A stretch of DNA of 64,000 bases from JAJPJE01 sp963848375 (GTDB lineage Bacteria > Acidobacteriota > Terriglobia > Terriglobales > Acidobacteriaceae): positions 367,578 to 431,577 of the forward strand of contig CAWKDK010000028.1 of assembly GCA_963848375.1 (NCBI GenBank), written 5' to 3'. Positions 26,969 through 35,994 of the stretch are shown one piece after another (position 1 is the stretch's first letter; each line of letters begins with the position of its first letter). The notes beneath the pieces are model-generated. The model ran no database searches and was not told the DNA's origin. It worked only from the letters and a program-made list of their open reading frames with translations. The translations under genes were made by a program, and so were the position numbers.

Positions 26969-27841
26969 ATGTTGCCCCGACACTCGACTCATCGCGATGC
27001 TGCTAGAATCGCGAATACTTTTCGCAACGAACAGACTTCGATGCTGGACCTTGAGTTCGCGCAGGTTACCGACCCGGGACGGGTCCGCGACCATAATGAA
27101 GACTACCTGGATCGTTTTATTCCTGTAGACGCGGCGCAGGTGCGCTCACACGGTTGGCTGTTTGCACTCGCCGACGGTGTGGGCGGACAGGACAAGGGAG
27201 AAGTAGCTTCGCGCGTCGCAGTGGAGAGTCTGATCGAAGGGTTCCGTAAGACCACAAACGGCGAGCCGCACGTGAGCGTGCTGCCGAAGCTGGTGCAGGC
27301 TGCGAATACGCGCGTACTGGAAGCCGGAATGGCGGCAGCTCCGGGCGGCGTGGCAATGGCGACCACGATTGTCTGCTGCGCGTTGCGCTACGATCGCGCG
27401 GTGATCTCGCACGTGGGCGACTCACGCTGCTATCTCGTACGGCGAGGACATGCGCACACACTGACGCGCGATCACACCGTCAGCAATGAGCAGTTGAAGC
27501 TCGGACTGCTTACGGCGCGCGAAGCGTCGAAGGCCTCGACCAAACATATCCTGAGCCGGTCGCTTGGTAACGACATGGTGGTGAACGTCGATACGAGCGA
27601 ACATCAAGTAATGACCGGAGATGTGCTGCTGCTGTGTTCGGACGGATTACATGGCGCAGTGGAAGCTTCGGAAATCGCGGCGGTGGCGAGTCATGGAACC
27701 GACTTGAATACTGCAGCTCACAAGCTGGTGGCGATTGCCAAGCAAAGAGACGGCAGCGATAATATCAGTCTGCAGGTGATTCGTATCCGCAGCGTGGAAC
27801 GAGTAGGGATGTACCGGGGACGGCCCTACAAGCTGCGTTGA
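26969..27841 (+). CDS. PP2C-type protein serine/threonine phosphatase
   Basis: 290 residues from ATG 26969, chosen for its strong AAAGGGGAG ribosome site; an internal ATG at 27041 would give the bare domain. PPM/PP2C motifs: 'TDPGRVRDHNEDYL' (RxxNED, metal Asp), 'LFALADGVGGQDKGEVAS' (DGVGG), 'TTIVCCALRYDRAVISHVGDSRCYLVR' (GDSR), 'LCSDGLHGAV' (SDG) and 'RDGSDNISLQVI' (DN). All metal ligands are present. It removes phosphate from Ser/Thr in targets of Hanks-type kinases, and such a kinase gene follows 45 bp downstream. The two probably form an antagonistic pair. Confidence 0.92.
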   Translation: MLPRHSTHRDAARIANTFRNEQTSMLDLEFAQVTDPGRVRDHNEDYLDRFIPVDAAQVRSHGWLFALADGVGGQDKGEVASRVAVESLIEGFRKTTNGEPHVSVLPKLVQAANTRVLEAGMAAAPGGVAMATTIVCCALRYDRAVISHVGDSRCYLVRRGHAHTLTRDHTVSNEQLKLGLLTAREASKASTKHILSRSLGNDMVVNVDTSEHQVMTGDVLLLCSDGLHGAVEASEIAAVASHGTDLNTAAHKLVAIAKQRDGSDNISLQVIRIRSVERVGMYRGRPYKLR

Positions 27842-27886
27842 ACAGGGTTGGCCGCCAATCGAAATGACGACTGATCCGAATCCAAA

Positions 27887-28852
27887 ATGACAGCCATCCA
27901 TACCGGCGACCAAATTGACCATTACCAGATCGAAGGCGTGGCCGCACGCAGTGGCATGGCCTCGATCTTCCGCGGCATCGACGTTCGCACCGGGCGCAAA
28001 GTAGCCATCAAAGTTCCGCATCCGGAGATGGAAGGCGATCCCGTCTTCTTCGATCGTTTCACCCGCGAGCAGGAGATCGGCCAGAAGCTCGACCATCCGG
28101 GCGTGATGAAGGTTTTTGCCGACGACGATCGCAGCCAGGTCTACATGGTGATGGAGTGGGTGGACGGGCGCCTGCTCCGGCAAGTGCTGAATGAGAGCGG
28201 CAAGTTCTCACCGGAACGTGCGATTCGAATCGCCACGCGCATCCTCAACGCGCTCGACTACATTCACAAGAACGGCGTGGTGCACCGCGACCTGAAGCCG
28301 GAAAACATCATGGTCGATGAGCAGGACAACATCAAACTCATCGACTTCGGAATCGCCGCTAACGTGGGATCGCGGCGACTGACGTTTGCGAAGCTTTCGC
28401 AGACGATGGGGACGCCTGATTACATCTCTCCCGAACAGGTGCGTGGAAAGCGCGGCGACGCCCGCAGCGATCTCTACGCAGTTGGCGTGATGCTGTACGA
28501 AATGCTGACCGGCAAAGTACCGTTCACCGGGCCGAATGCGTTCATTATCATGAATGAACGTTTGCTGAACAATCCCATGCCGCCGCGGGAGATCGATCCG
28601 ACAATCACGCCGCAGTTGCAGGAGATCATCTATCGCGCGATGGAGCGCGATCCGAAACAGCGCTACGCGTCAGCGCATGAGTTTGCTTGGGACCTGGAAC
28701 ATCAGGATCAGGTGGGTGTGTCTGAGCGTCCGGAACTGAAGGACTGGAGAAAGAAGCGCAAGCCGTGGCTGCGCACGGTTCTTTTCTACGTGATGCTCGC
28801 GCTGATACCGGTGGTGATCTTCGGACTGCTGCTGTGGGTGGCACGGCACTAA
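27887..28852 (+). CDS. Hanks-type serine/threonine protein kinase with C-terminal membrane anchor
   Basis: 321 residues. Kinase domain about 12-265: Lys42 (VAIKVP), Glu in the C-helix region, HRDLKPEN (132-139), DFG (153-155) and 'GTPDYISPEQVRG' (activation segment and P+1 loop). The glycine loop is degenerate (GVAARSGMAS instead of GxGxxG), but catalytic Lys, Asp and DFG are intact. The only membrane segment is at the very end ('TVLFYVMLALIPVVIFGLLLWVARH'), with no periplasmic sensor, so it probably acts as a membrane-tethered cytoplasmic kinase. It lies directly after the PP2C phosphatase gene. Confidence 0.92.
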   Translation: MTAIHTGDQIDHYQIEGVAARSGMASIFRGIDVRTGRKVAIKVPHPEMEGDPVFFDRFTREQEIGQKLDHPGVMKVFADDDRSQVYMVMEWVDGRLLRQVLNESGKFSPERAIRIATRILNALDYIHKNGVVHRDLKPENIMVDEQDNIKLIDFGIAANVGSRRLTFAKLSQTMGTPDYISPEQVRGKRGDARSDLYAVGVMLYEMLTGKVPFTGPNAFIIMNERLLNNPMPPREIDPTITPQLQEIIYRAMERDPKQRYASAHEFAWDLEHQDQVGVSERPELKDWRKKRKPWLRTVLFYVMLALIPVVIFGLLLWVARH

Positions 28853-28876
28853 GGGCGGTGCCAAACCACTACTTCC

Positions 28877-29677
28877 TCAATTCGGGGTGGCAGCTTGATC
28901 GACCGCGTGTACGCTGTCGGGCAGGAGTAAAACGATGTTGCATCCTGCAACTTTCTCGCAGACAGCCATACCGCGGCGATAAACCCGCGCCGGTCCAACG
29001 TCAGGGAACTCCACTCCAAACTTCATTGCGGCGATCTCTTTGTCCATGGCTTTTAGCGCCTCGGAGCCGCTGACGTACTTTACTTCCTCGACTTTGAGGA
29101 AAAGACAATGCTGAAGACAGCGTAGGTAGGTATGAGCTGCTTCCTGCGTCTTGCCGAGTTTGGCATAGATCTGTCCGAGATGATCGCCAACGAGCGAGTC
29201 CTGCGACAGTAGCCAGGACGCACGCACGTAAGGTAATGCTTTCTCGTATTCACCGCGACGGAAATGGATCCAGCCTACTGTGTCCCAGATGTATCCGAGT
29301 TGCCGGGTGGCAGCAAAACCTGATTCCGGAGAATCCGCCAGCATCGACTCCGCTTCCGCTCGGTGAAGAGACCTGTCGCCACACTCCTGCGCGAGATCAA
29401 GTCCGACATTCATATCGGCCAGCGAGTATGCGACGTTGTTCAGCGTGCCGGTTTGCTTCTCGGAAGGCAGGCTCTGTCTGAGCAAACCCAGTCCCCGCTC
29501 GGTCTGCTTGTTTCTTAAATAAGCCATGCCCAACGCGTATTGCAGGCTTGGGCTGTCCGGAGAGACCTTTGCCGCCTTTTCCAGAACCTGGATGGCTTCC
29601 TCATATTTAGCATTCCGGCTGAGCGCGGAGGCGGCAAGCAGATGATTTTTGCCTAGGTATGATAACCAAGTCTTCAT
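28877..29677 (-). CDS. TPR-repeat protein, possibly split from the upstream transglutaminase gene
   Basis: 266 residues with tetratricopeptide-like repeats: 'AKYEEAIQVLEKAAKVSPDSPSLQYALGMAYLRNKQTERGLGLL', then 'YIWDTVGWIHFRRGEYEKALPYVRASWLLSQDSLVGDHLGQIYAKLGKTQEAAHTYLR'. These form helical scaffolds for protein binding. There is no signal peptide at the present start. It begins 22 bp after the stop of a DUF3857/transglutaminase-like protein and in a different frame. Such proteins in related bacteria often carry TPRs at the C-terminus, so these may be two parts of one gene broken by a frameshift. This cannot be settled here. Confidence 0.7.
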   Translation of the reverse strand: MKTWLSYLGKNHLLAASALSRNAKYEEAIQVLEKAAKVSPDSPSLQYALGMAYLRNKQTERGLGLLRQSLPSEKQTGTLNNVAYSLADMNVGLDLAQECGDRSLHRAEAESMLADSPESGFAATRQLGYIWDTVGWIHFRRGEYEKALPYVRASWLLSQDSLVGDHLGQIYAKLGKTQEAAHTYLRCLQHCLFLKVEEVKYVSGSEALKAMDKEIAAMKFGVEFPDVGPARVYRRGMAVCEKVAGCNIVLLLPDSVHAVDQAATPN

Positions 29678-29699
29678 CTGGATGGATATGCAATTCGCG

Positions 29700-31769
29700 T
29701 CACATCGTCAGGACCTTTCGGAATGCCTCGAGTTGACTCCAGTCTTTCGTGCTCCACTTCACGCATGCTTGCAATTGCTTCCGGATTTCACCACTGAGCC
29801 ATCGCGCAGAATTGTGCTCCTGTTGTCTCCAGAAGAAGCAGCGAGTTTTTTGCCAGTGGTCAGCATCGAAGCGGTCTCGCTCGTCGCTCAGAGTCTTACA
29901 GAATTTCTTATAGCGATCCCATGAGTCGACTGGAACCTCGGTTTTCTTAATCAACAATTCGCGCGAGGCCGTCAGAACCCCATTTTCGATCGCATAGCGT
30001 GCGTGATACTCGGCGAAATCCGCGGAGACGTCGACTTTGCTCGAATAACTGGGTGTGAGTCCCTCTGGCAGCTTCATCTTGGAATCAAAGGAAACCTTGC
30101 CCACAGCGCCGAGCACGATTGGTTCTTCCGGCTTGTCTTCCTGCGCTGCAAACAGTTCCAGGCCAAACGCAGGCAGGGGGGCGACGATGCGACGATTCTC
30201 CCAATCGCCATACGATTTCTTTGTGTAATCGTAGGAAAGGTCGAGAGGTTTGGAGGTGTCTTCTACGGAAGATACGGTGAACCCGGTAATGTCTCCGCTG
30301 AAGCCAGATGCGTAAGAGACTCTTTGTCCCAGATCGTTCCACTGCGCAGCCGGAGTGTTACGCAGCGCTAGGCGGTACAAGACCTCGACGTCCCCTCGAA
30401 ATGTAAACTGAACTTTCGACGTGAAGGTGCCATCTTTGCTGAGTTTCCCATCCGCTTGAAATTCCTGGAGGGATTCGAACGGCGGCTGGGCTGGTGTTCT
30501 CTGCAGCGATGCAACCGCATTTCCAGGAATCACCAACGCGTCTTTGTCCCGGAGGTTCAGAAGGATTAGGCCGAAGGGCGATGCTCCAGGTGTCGTATCG
30601 AGCCAAAGAGTTGCTGGTTTCCGCGACACCACGCTGATTACGTGATTGAACTCGGCAGGTGAAGGAACCTTGGGATTGACCTTACGGCTGGAATTGATCA
30701 GCGCCGGCCATGCATCGTAGCCGGCTGCTTTCAGCAAAGCGGCGAGTAGGGTGTGCTTGTCTTTGCAGTCGCCGTATTCATTTTCCAGTACGTCTTCGGC
30801 CGCGTGAGGCTGGTATCGTCCAACACCGAACGAGAGCGACACGTAGTGAATGTGCGTGGATACGTAATCATAGATCGCACGAATCTTTTGGTCGTCGGTG
30901 GCAAGGCCCTTGGTCAGCTCTGCCGCTTTAGCTTGAATCTGAGGCGTGACTGCCAGTTGGGGACGCTGCAACTGGTCGTACCATCGTCCGACTTCCTCCC
31001 AACTGCGGAACGTGGTGAATTGCACGTCCGGCAATGGTGTCTGTGTTTTCTGCTTGGCCGTCTTGCCGGTTTTCAACGCCAGATTGGAAGTTCTCCAGAT
31101 GTAAACCTTGCTTCCATTCCCTTCTTCGATCTGTGGCGGATAACTCGGGCTCTCAACGTTGACGAACTTGTCATGCGGGAAAACAATCTCCAGTTCCTCG
31201 TCCTTTTCGATCAATTCTTTCGTGAAGTTGTACTGGAACCAGAACTGATCCGCGACCTGCGGTTTTACGGTGCGATAGCGCACCAGGTACTCAAGGGTGT
31301 CGCCAACTTGCAGGCCCTTCACCGTCACGTGTTTTTCGTGTAAATCGCTATACATGGGGGCCTGACGCGTCACGTCTCCCGGCATGTCCTGGATGTTGTA
31401 GTCCGGCGTATTCACCACTGAGCCGTCGGGTTTGCGCACCCGCATGTAATCGAACTCGACGGTTTCGTTGTAGCTGGTGTAAGGGAAGACCAATACTGCG
31501 AGCTGTTGCACGCCTGCCTGGGACTGAACGTGAGCAGCGAGGGTCACTTCACGAATGTTCGAGCCGTCCGCTTGATAAACAATCTTGGTAAGTTGCTTTT
31601 CGACAATAACCGCTTGTTGGGCGGGATCGGCGGCTTTCGCGTCAGGCGCACTCGCCGTCGCCGGTGAAGCTGAAGCAGGTAAAGAGGAAGGCTTCGACTG
31701 GCACCAGATTGAAGGCGAAAGCAATAAGAAGATCAGAAGAGTACGGCAAAGCCAGGATGAGTAGCCCAT
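29700..31769 (-). CDS. Secreted DUF3857/transglutaminase-like protein
   Basis: 689 residues from ATG 31769 (a GTG at 31778 is the alternative). Signal peptide to 'SPSIWCQ'. A DUF3857 beta domain (about 55-250, 'VEFDYMRVRKPDGSVVNTPDYNIQDMPGDVTRQAPMYSDLHEKHVTVKGLQVGDTLEYLVRYRT') precedes a transglutaminase core (about 290-420) with 'EYGDCKDKHTLLAALLKAAGYDAWPALI' (catalytic Cys), 'FNHVISVVS' (His) and 'WLDTTPG' (Asp). The triad is complete. The role is unknown, although these exported proteins are abundant in Acidobacteriota and Bacteroidota. The end (after about residue 640) loses family character, consistent with a frameshift before the downstream TPR ORF. Confidence 0.85.
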   Translation of the reverse strand: MGYSSWLCRTLLIFLLLSPSIWCQSKPSSLPASASPATASAPDAKAADPAQQAVIVEKQLTKIVYQADGSNIREVTLAAHVQSQAGVQQLAVLVFPYTSYNETVEFDYMRVRKPDGSVVNTPDYNIQDMPGDVTRQAPMYSDLHEKHVTVKGLQVGDTLEYLVRYRTVKPQVADQFWFQYNFTKELIEKDEELEIVFPHDKFVNVESPSYPPQIEEGNGSKVYIWRTSNLALKTGKTAKQKTQTPLPDVQFTTFRSWEEVGRWYDQLQRPQLAVTPQIQAKAAELTKGLATDDQKIRAIYDYVSTHIHYVSLSFGVGRYQPHAAEDVLENEYGDCKDKHTLLAALLKAAGYDAWPALINSSRKVNPKVPSPAEFNHVISVVSRKPATLWLDTTPGASPFGLILLNLRDKDALVIPGNAVASLQRTPAQPPFESLQEFQADGKLSKDGTFTSKVQFTFRGDVEVLYRLALRNTPAAQWNDLGQRVSYASGFSGDITGFTVSSVEDTSKPLDLSYDYTKKSYGDWENRRIVAPLPAFGLELFAAQEDKPEEPIVLGAVGKVSFDSKMKLPEGLTPSYSSKVDVSADFAEYHARYAIENGVLTASRELLIKKTEVPVDSWDRYKKFCKTLSDERDRFDADHWQKTRCFFWRQQEHNSARWLSGEIRKQLQACVKWSTKDWSQLEAFRKVLTM

Positions 31770-32029
31770 TTTACGCACCGCTGTAATGAGGTAAGTAGCT
31801 GAAACGATAGCACAGCTATGCGCCGCGCCTTCCTGATTCTCAAAAGCTTCCGAATTCAGGAAATTCGGCTGAACCCCGGTTCCCGATTAACGAGCACAAG
31901 GGTCCCTCGACTCGGGTCGGGAATGGTTCACCCGATCCTCGCTCGAAATGAGAGACGCTTTACTGCGAAAGGCCGCAGCCGAGTCGGCTGCGCCACGCAG
32001 GTCGGGGTCTCAACAGCTACATCTTGCTC

Positions 32030-33326
32030 TTAGCGCGGGATGAATTCGTCGGTGTGGATGGCGAATTCGGGATAGGCGTCGGCGCCCAGTTCGTGCAGGT
32101 CCATGCCCTGACGTTCGCCTTCCACGGCGACACGTTGCGGGTAGATGCGGTCGAGCGCCCAGTTCAATCCGTAGGTCAGCGGGAAAACGAATCCGAGCAG
32201 AGTCGCGATGCCGATGACTTGGGCGAGCATCTGGCTGGACTGGTTTCCTGAGACGCGCGCGAAGAGGCCGGCGGCGATCAAGTCCCCAGAATCCGCCGAC
32301 GGCGTGAACCGAGATTGATCCGCCGGGATCGTCGATGGCGAGACGGAATTCGAAGGTATCGATTGCGAATGGGACGAGGATTCCGGCGATGGCGCCAATC
32401 ACGATCGCGGTCGCTGGAACGACGAACGCGCACGAAGCGCTGATTGCCACCAGTCCGGCGATCCAGCCATTGGCGCTGAGAGACGTGTCAGGTTTGCCGA
32501 AGCGAATGCGCGTCGTGATGAGGGCGGCGAGCAGTCCGGAGAACGCTGCTAACAAGGTGTTGATCACGACGAGCACGAGACGTCCGGATGAGGCGCCGGC
32601 GAAGAGCAGGGATCCCGCGGAGTTCAGGGCCAGCCATCCGACGAGTGCGATCAAGCAGCCGACGAGAACGAGTACGGAGTTGTGACCGGGAATCGCAGTG
32701 GGCATGCCATCGTGCGAGAACTTGCCGCGACGCGGTCCGATGATCCATGCAATGGAGAGAGCGGTGAATCCGCCGGTGACCTGGATCGTGCCCGATCCAG
32801 CGCAGTCAAGGAACCCTTGTCCTATGCCGAGGCGACCGATCTGCGAGAGCCAGCCTCCGCCCCACACCCAGTGCGCGAAGAGGGGATACGTGATTCCCGC
32901 AAACAGGGCTGTAGAGGCGCAGATTGCGCCAAGCCGCCAGCGATCCGAGCCGCTGCCCAGAGGAATGATGGCGGCCAATCCGACTGAAAGCATTTGCAGG
33001 CAGGCGATGAGCGAAGCGCTGTCGCTGTATGTCAGTCCGCGGAAGAAAAGCGGCTGTGCCGCGATCCAATTCCACGCGGTGCCACGAATGATGAGAGAGT
33101 GCGCCGGTCCACCCGCGGTGCCTTGCCATGCGAATCCTAAAACGAGATAGGTGATGGCGGCGACTGCGAGTACGCACAGCGATGTGAGCATGGTATGCGC
33201 CGCACTGCGCGAGCGGCCCAGGCCGGTGTTGATGAGCGCGAGTCCAAGCGCTGCAAGCGGCACAAGCGCAATGAGGACAATACAGAGAACGAAACTCGAT
33301 TCGGAGAGTGCCGGCGCGGAGGTCAC
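32030..33326 (-). CDS. amt: Ammonium transporter Amt (frameshifted near the C-terminus)
   Basis: GTG 33326 start, overlapping the stop of the upstream small membrane protein (GTGA). Multiple helices with Amt family landmarks: 'LFAHWVWGGGWLSQIG', 'DCAGSGTIQVTGGFTALSIAWIIGPRRGKF' (DxAGxxxVHxxxG; His is replaced by Gln here), and 'SISVHAVGGFWG'. At about 32283, in a GGGG run, the frame shifts and continues 'DLIAAGLFARVSG', the expected next helix, then ends 'YGLNWALDRIYPQRVAVEGERQGMDLHELGADAYPE', the usual Amt C-terminus. It conducts ammonium/ammonia into the cell. The Gln in place of the first pore-region His is worth noting. No glnK gene is adjacent; glutamine synthetase lies 4 kb away. Confidence 0.85.
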
Positions 33327-33502
33327 CCGTGTTCGCCTCGCAGAACGAGATGGGAGCGGACCAGGAGTCCGAGGCCTATCGCCTCCACGGCAACGCCTGC
33401 TGCGATAAATGCCCCGCGCAACGGCGCCGTGCCCAGAAGGGCAATGGTGGCGGTAATCAAGAGCCAGCCCGCTACGAGCATCAGCAAACCCGCAAGCTTC
33501 AT
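33323..33502 (-). CDS. Small membrane protein coupled to amt
   Basis: 59 residues from ATG 33502 (GAAGG eight bases upstream): 'KLAGLLMLVAGWLLITATIALL' and 'GAFIAAGVAVEAIGLGLLVRSHLVL', two membrane helices with a short charged tail. Its stop overlaps the amt GTG by four bases, so the two are translationally coupled. Function unknown; it could assist the transporter. An in-frame extension to 33661 exists but lacks coding character. Confidence 0.6.
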   Translation of the reverse strand: MKLAGLLMLVAGWLLITATIALLGTAPLRGAFIAAGVAVEAIGLGLLVRSHLVLRGEHG

Positions 33503-33946
33503 GGATGAGCCTTCGCCGCAGCGCGTGTCGGACGTGAGCGCCAACAATTCTGTGAAATCAATGAACAGCGCTTGGACGTTCAACGGTCCAATGGGCACGC
33601 GCGGAAAGATGAGAAATCGGCAGCTAAAGCCTAGAGCCGGGGGCTGCGCCAGTCCAATCAATGTTTTTTATTCGAGCTAGAAGCGGTATTGGAGTGGATG
33701 ATCCCACATCTGCCAGAAGGAGGCAGATATGGGGCACCAGGCTGTGTTTGCAAATCGCGGGCTATACGTTCGTATTAATGGCGGCGATAGAAACTTTGTA
33801 TTTTTCAAACGCAGGCCGAGTACCTACTATGCATGCAACCGAGAAAGTCCTGCAGCTTGATCAGCTGCTTCTGATGCGGGGCCAAGGCTTGGGTCATAAA
33901 AAACCCCAACGACCAGCGCTCAGGCCTTGCCCGCTCCAGTTCCTCA
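33503..33946. repeat. Intergenic region with a REP-scaffold hairpin (33703-33733)
   Basis: Read on the minus strand the hairpin is CCCATATCTGCC-TCCTTCT-GGCAGATGTGGG. It has 12-nt arms, a 7-nt loop and the same T-G wobble next to CCCA as the RAYT-linked repeats, with a different compensated stem, followed by GGCACC on the plus strand. The other ~400 bp between the small membrane protein and the TonB receptor show no gene that I can support. Confidence 0.65.
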
Positions 33947-35766
33947 TCATTTCTTTCTTGCCAGCATCAGTTCCATTCCGCCAATCACCATTCTGCCGGG
34001 CATAGGCACTCCTGCAATTTCCTCGTATCCCGTGTTGCTGAGATTTGAGAACTGCAGATAGGGACGCAATCGTCCATTTGCGCGAGAGGCGGCGAGATCC
34101 CAGAGCGGATAGGCATCTTGCCCGACACGCTGCGTGACACCAACGCGATTGCGGATGTCGACCGTGTGCTTGAATCGTGCCGAGCCAGCTGAACACCGCG
34201 TTGTTGCTCGGATAGTTGAAGACATATTGCGAGATCAGATTGGGCACTGCCTGCTGGTTGGCACGGAGATAGGTATACGCGAAATCGAGTTCCTGAAGCC
34301 GGGGGAGCCGTAAGCGAACGGCCGTCTCCAGGCCGGTGTAGTTGATGCTGTCGAAATTCGTCGCCTGCCAGGGCTGGTCGAGCGCGTATTTCACGTAATC
34401 GATGCCGTCGCGGACGCGCCGCTGGAATGCGGTGAGCGACAACGAAACTTTGCCGCCGTTATTCCATTCGGGACCGCCTTCGAATCCCCAGGCCGATTCC
34501 GGCTTCAGCAGAGGATTGCCGAGGTTTGCGGGATCGCTGTAATAAAGGTCGGTGTACGTGGGAAGGCGAAAGCCGCGGCTTGCACTTGCGCGAAGGCGCC
34601 ATCCTTTGCCGAGCCAGGCTCCGCCGGCGATAGTAGGAGCGAATTCAGCGCGGCCACCGCTGAAGAACTCTTCGCGGCCACCGATGGTTGCGGCGAAACG
34701 GTGCAACGCGCGCAGGTCAAGACTGATGTAGCCAGCGGTACGGTTGCGCGCATGATGGCCCAGGTTATTGCTGTCGATCTTGTCGCCGTCGGCTTCGACG
34801 CCATAGGCAAGAGTTGAATTCTTGCCCAGGTCATCGGTGCGCCGGAGCGCGGCCTGCCAGCTCTGGCTGACGTGATTGTTTTCGTAGATGGCCGGATCGT
34901 CGCGAAAAAGCACGAACTCATCAGAGTGACGCCGGTATCCAAACGAAGCTGTTGTCTTCTTGCCCAGTTGCTGATTGCCGGAGGCGAACCAACTTTTGGT
35001 GCGCTCCCAGGAAGGATAGGTGCCGTAGAAGCCTGCGGCTCCGAAGGGGCGGTCGCTTCCGGCGAACAGAATGTCGCTATCGCCAAGCGCGGTTCGGAAA
35101 CGCGTTTCGGATGACACGGCGCTGCTGCGGTAATCGCGATTGGGGATGAATCCGGTGGAGAAGTCACGGCTGGCAGCGACTTCTTCTGACCAGCGTTTCC
35201 CGACATAGATTCCGAGCAGACGCTGTTGATTGAAACCGAAGTTGCCCAGACCTGCCCCAAGGCGGAGTTCCGAACCCTCCGGACGCGTGGTGATGAAGTT
35301 GACGGCTCCTGCGATCGCATCCGACCCGTAAAAAGTAGACCCAGTTCCGTGGAGCACTTCGATGCGGGAGGTCGCGTCCAGAGGAAGGGGGATATCCATA
35401 TTATGGTGGCCAGATTGCGCGTCGTTAATGCGGAGGCCGTTGAGAAGCACGAGGGCCTGTTCGAAGGTGCTGCCGCGAATGGAGAGATCGGCCTGAACGC
35501 CGTCGGGTCCGCGCTGCTGAAGGTCGATGGAAGCGTCTTGATCCGAGATAGTCGACGAAAGAGTTATAGAGCAGCGGAGACTGCTGCGTGTTGAGCGAAA
35601 CCACGGAGCGGTTCGACTCTTCCAGGGGGATGGGCTGGAAAGTGCCAGTCACGATTACGGTCTTGGGATCGGCCGTGACTTTTGTGTTTAAAGGGGGCGG
35701 GGTCTGCTGTGCCAAAGCAAGGCCAGCGAAGAAGATAACCTCCAGTACGAAAATGCGCCGAATCAT
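33947..35766 (-). CDS. TonB-dependent outer-membrane receptor (two frameshifts)
   Basis: ATG 35766 with AAAGGA upstream; signal peptide 'FVLEVIFFAGLALAQ'. The plug domain starts 'TVIVTGTFQPIPLEESNRSVVSLNT' and breaks at about 35538. An extra G in CTCGGATC explains the shift, after which the frame resumes DQDASIDLQQRG and passes 'LVLLNGLRINDAQSGHHN', 'VLHGTGSTFYGSDAIAGAVNFIT', the classic BtuB-like plug. A 22-strand barrel follows ('RGFRLPTYTDLYYSDPANLGNPLLKPESA'). A second shift near 34180 leads into the last strands and the C-terminal 'RMVIGGMELMLARKK'. About 600 residues. The ligand (vitamin, siderophore or sugar) is not evident; no cobalamin riboswitch was found upstream. The gene is divergent from a sugar-binding protein. 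Confidence 0.85.
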
Positions 35767-35904
35767 TCATTCCTTTTGGGCAAAACCTGCCAGAGGAGAG
35801 TGATTTCAGTATCTTACAAACGAGCTGAAGGTGCCATTCTGGGATTCGCCGCGGCAGGCAGGCGAGGGAGCACTGGGAAACCAATACAGGCGGGCGATGT
35901 CAAG

Positions 35905-35993
35905 GCTATATAGCACAAGACAGGGACCCCATTAGTAATCTTGATCTAAATCGATTTAGGTATAAGATGCGTGCCACTGGCGAGCTATATAGC
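35905..35993. promoter_or_regulatory. Pair of GCTATATAGC palindromes in a divergent promoter
   Basis: The perfect 10-bp palindrome GCTATATAGC occurs at 35905-35914 and again at 35984-35993, directly before the ATG at 35995; starts are 79 bp apart. Two identical palindromes flanking a divergent promoter region suggest a looping or cooperative repressor. No matching regulator gene is seen nearby. Confidence 0.55.
35946..35959. promoter_or_regulatory. 14-bp palindrome CTAAATCGATTTAG, LacI-type operator candidate
   Basis: A perfect palindrome with a central CG, the form typical of LacI/GalR-family operators, placed between the two GCTATATAGC sites and about 36 bp before the sugar-binding protein gene. 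Confidence 0.55.
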
Positions 35994-35994
35994 A

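Noticed and set aside
35767..35990. Cobalamin riboswitch upstream of the TonB-dependent receptor
   Set aside because: A CCTGCC word is present, but on the wrong strand, and no B12-box context or conserved core could be found.
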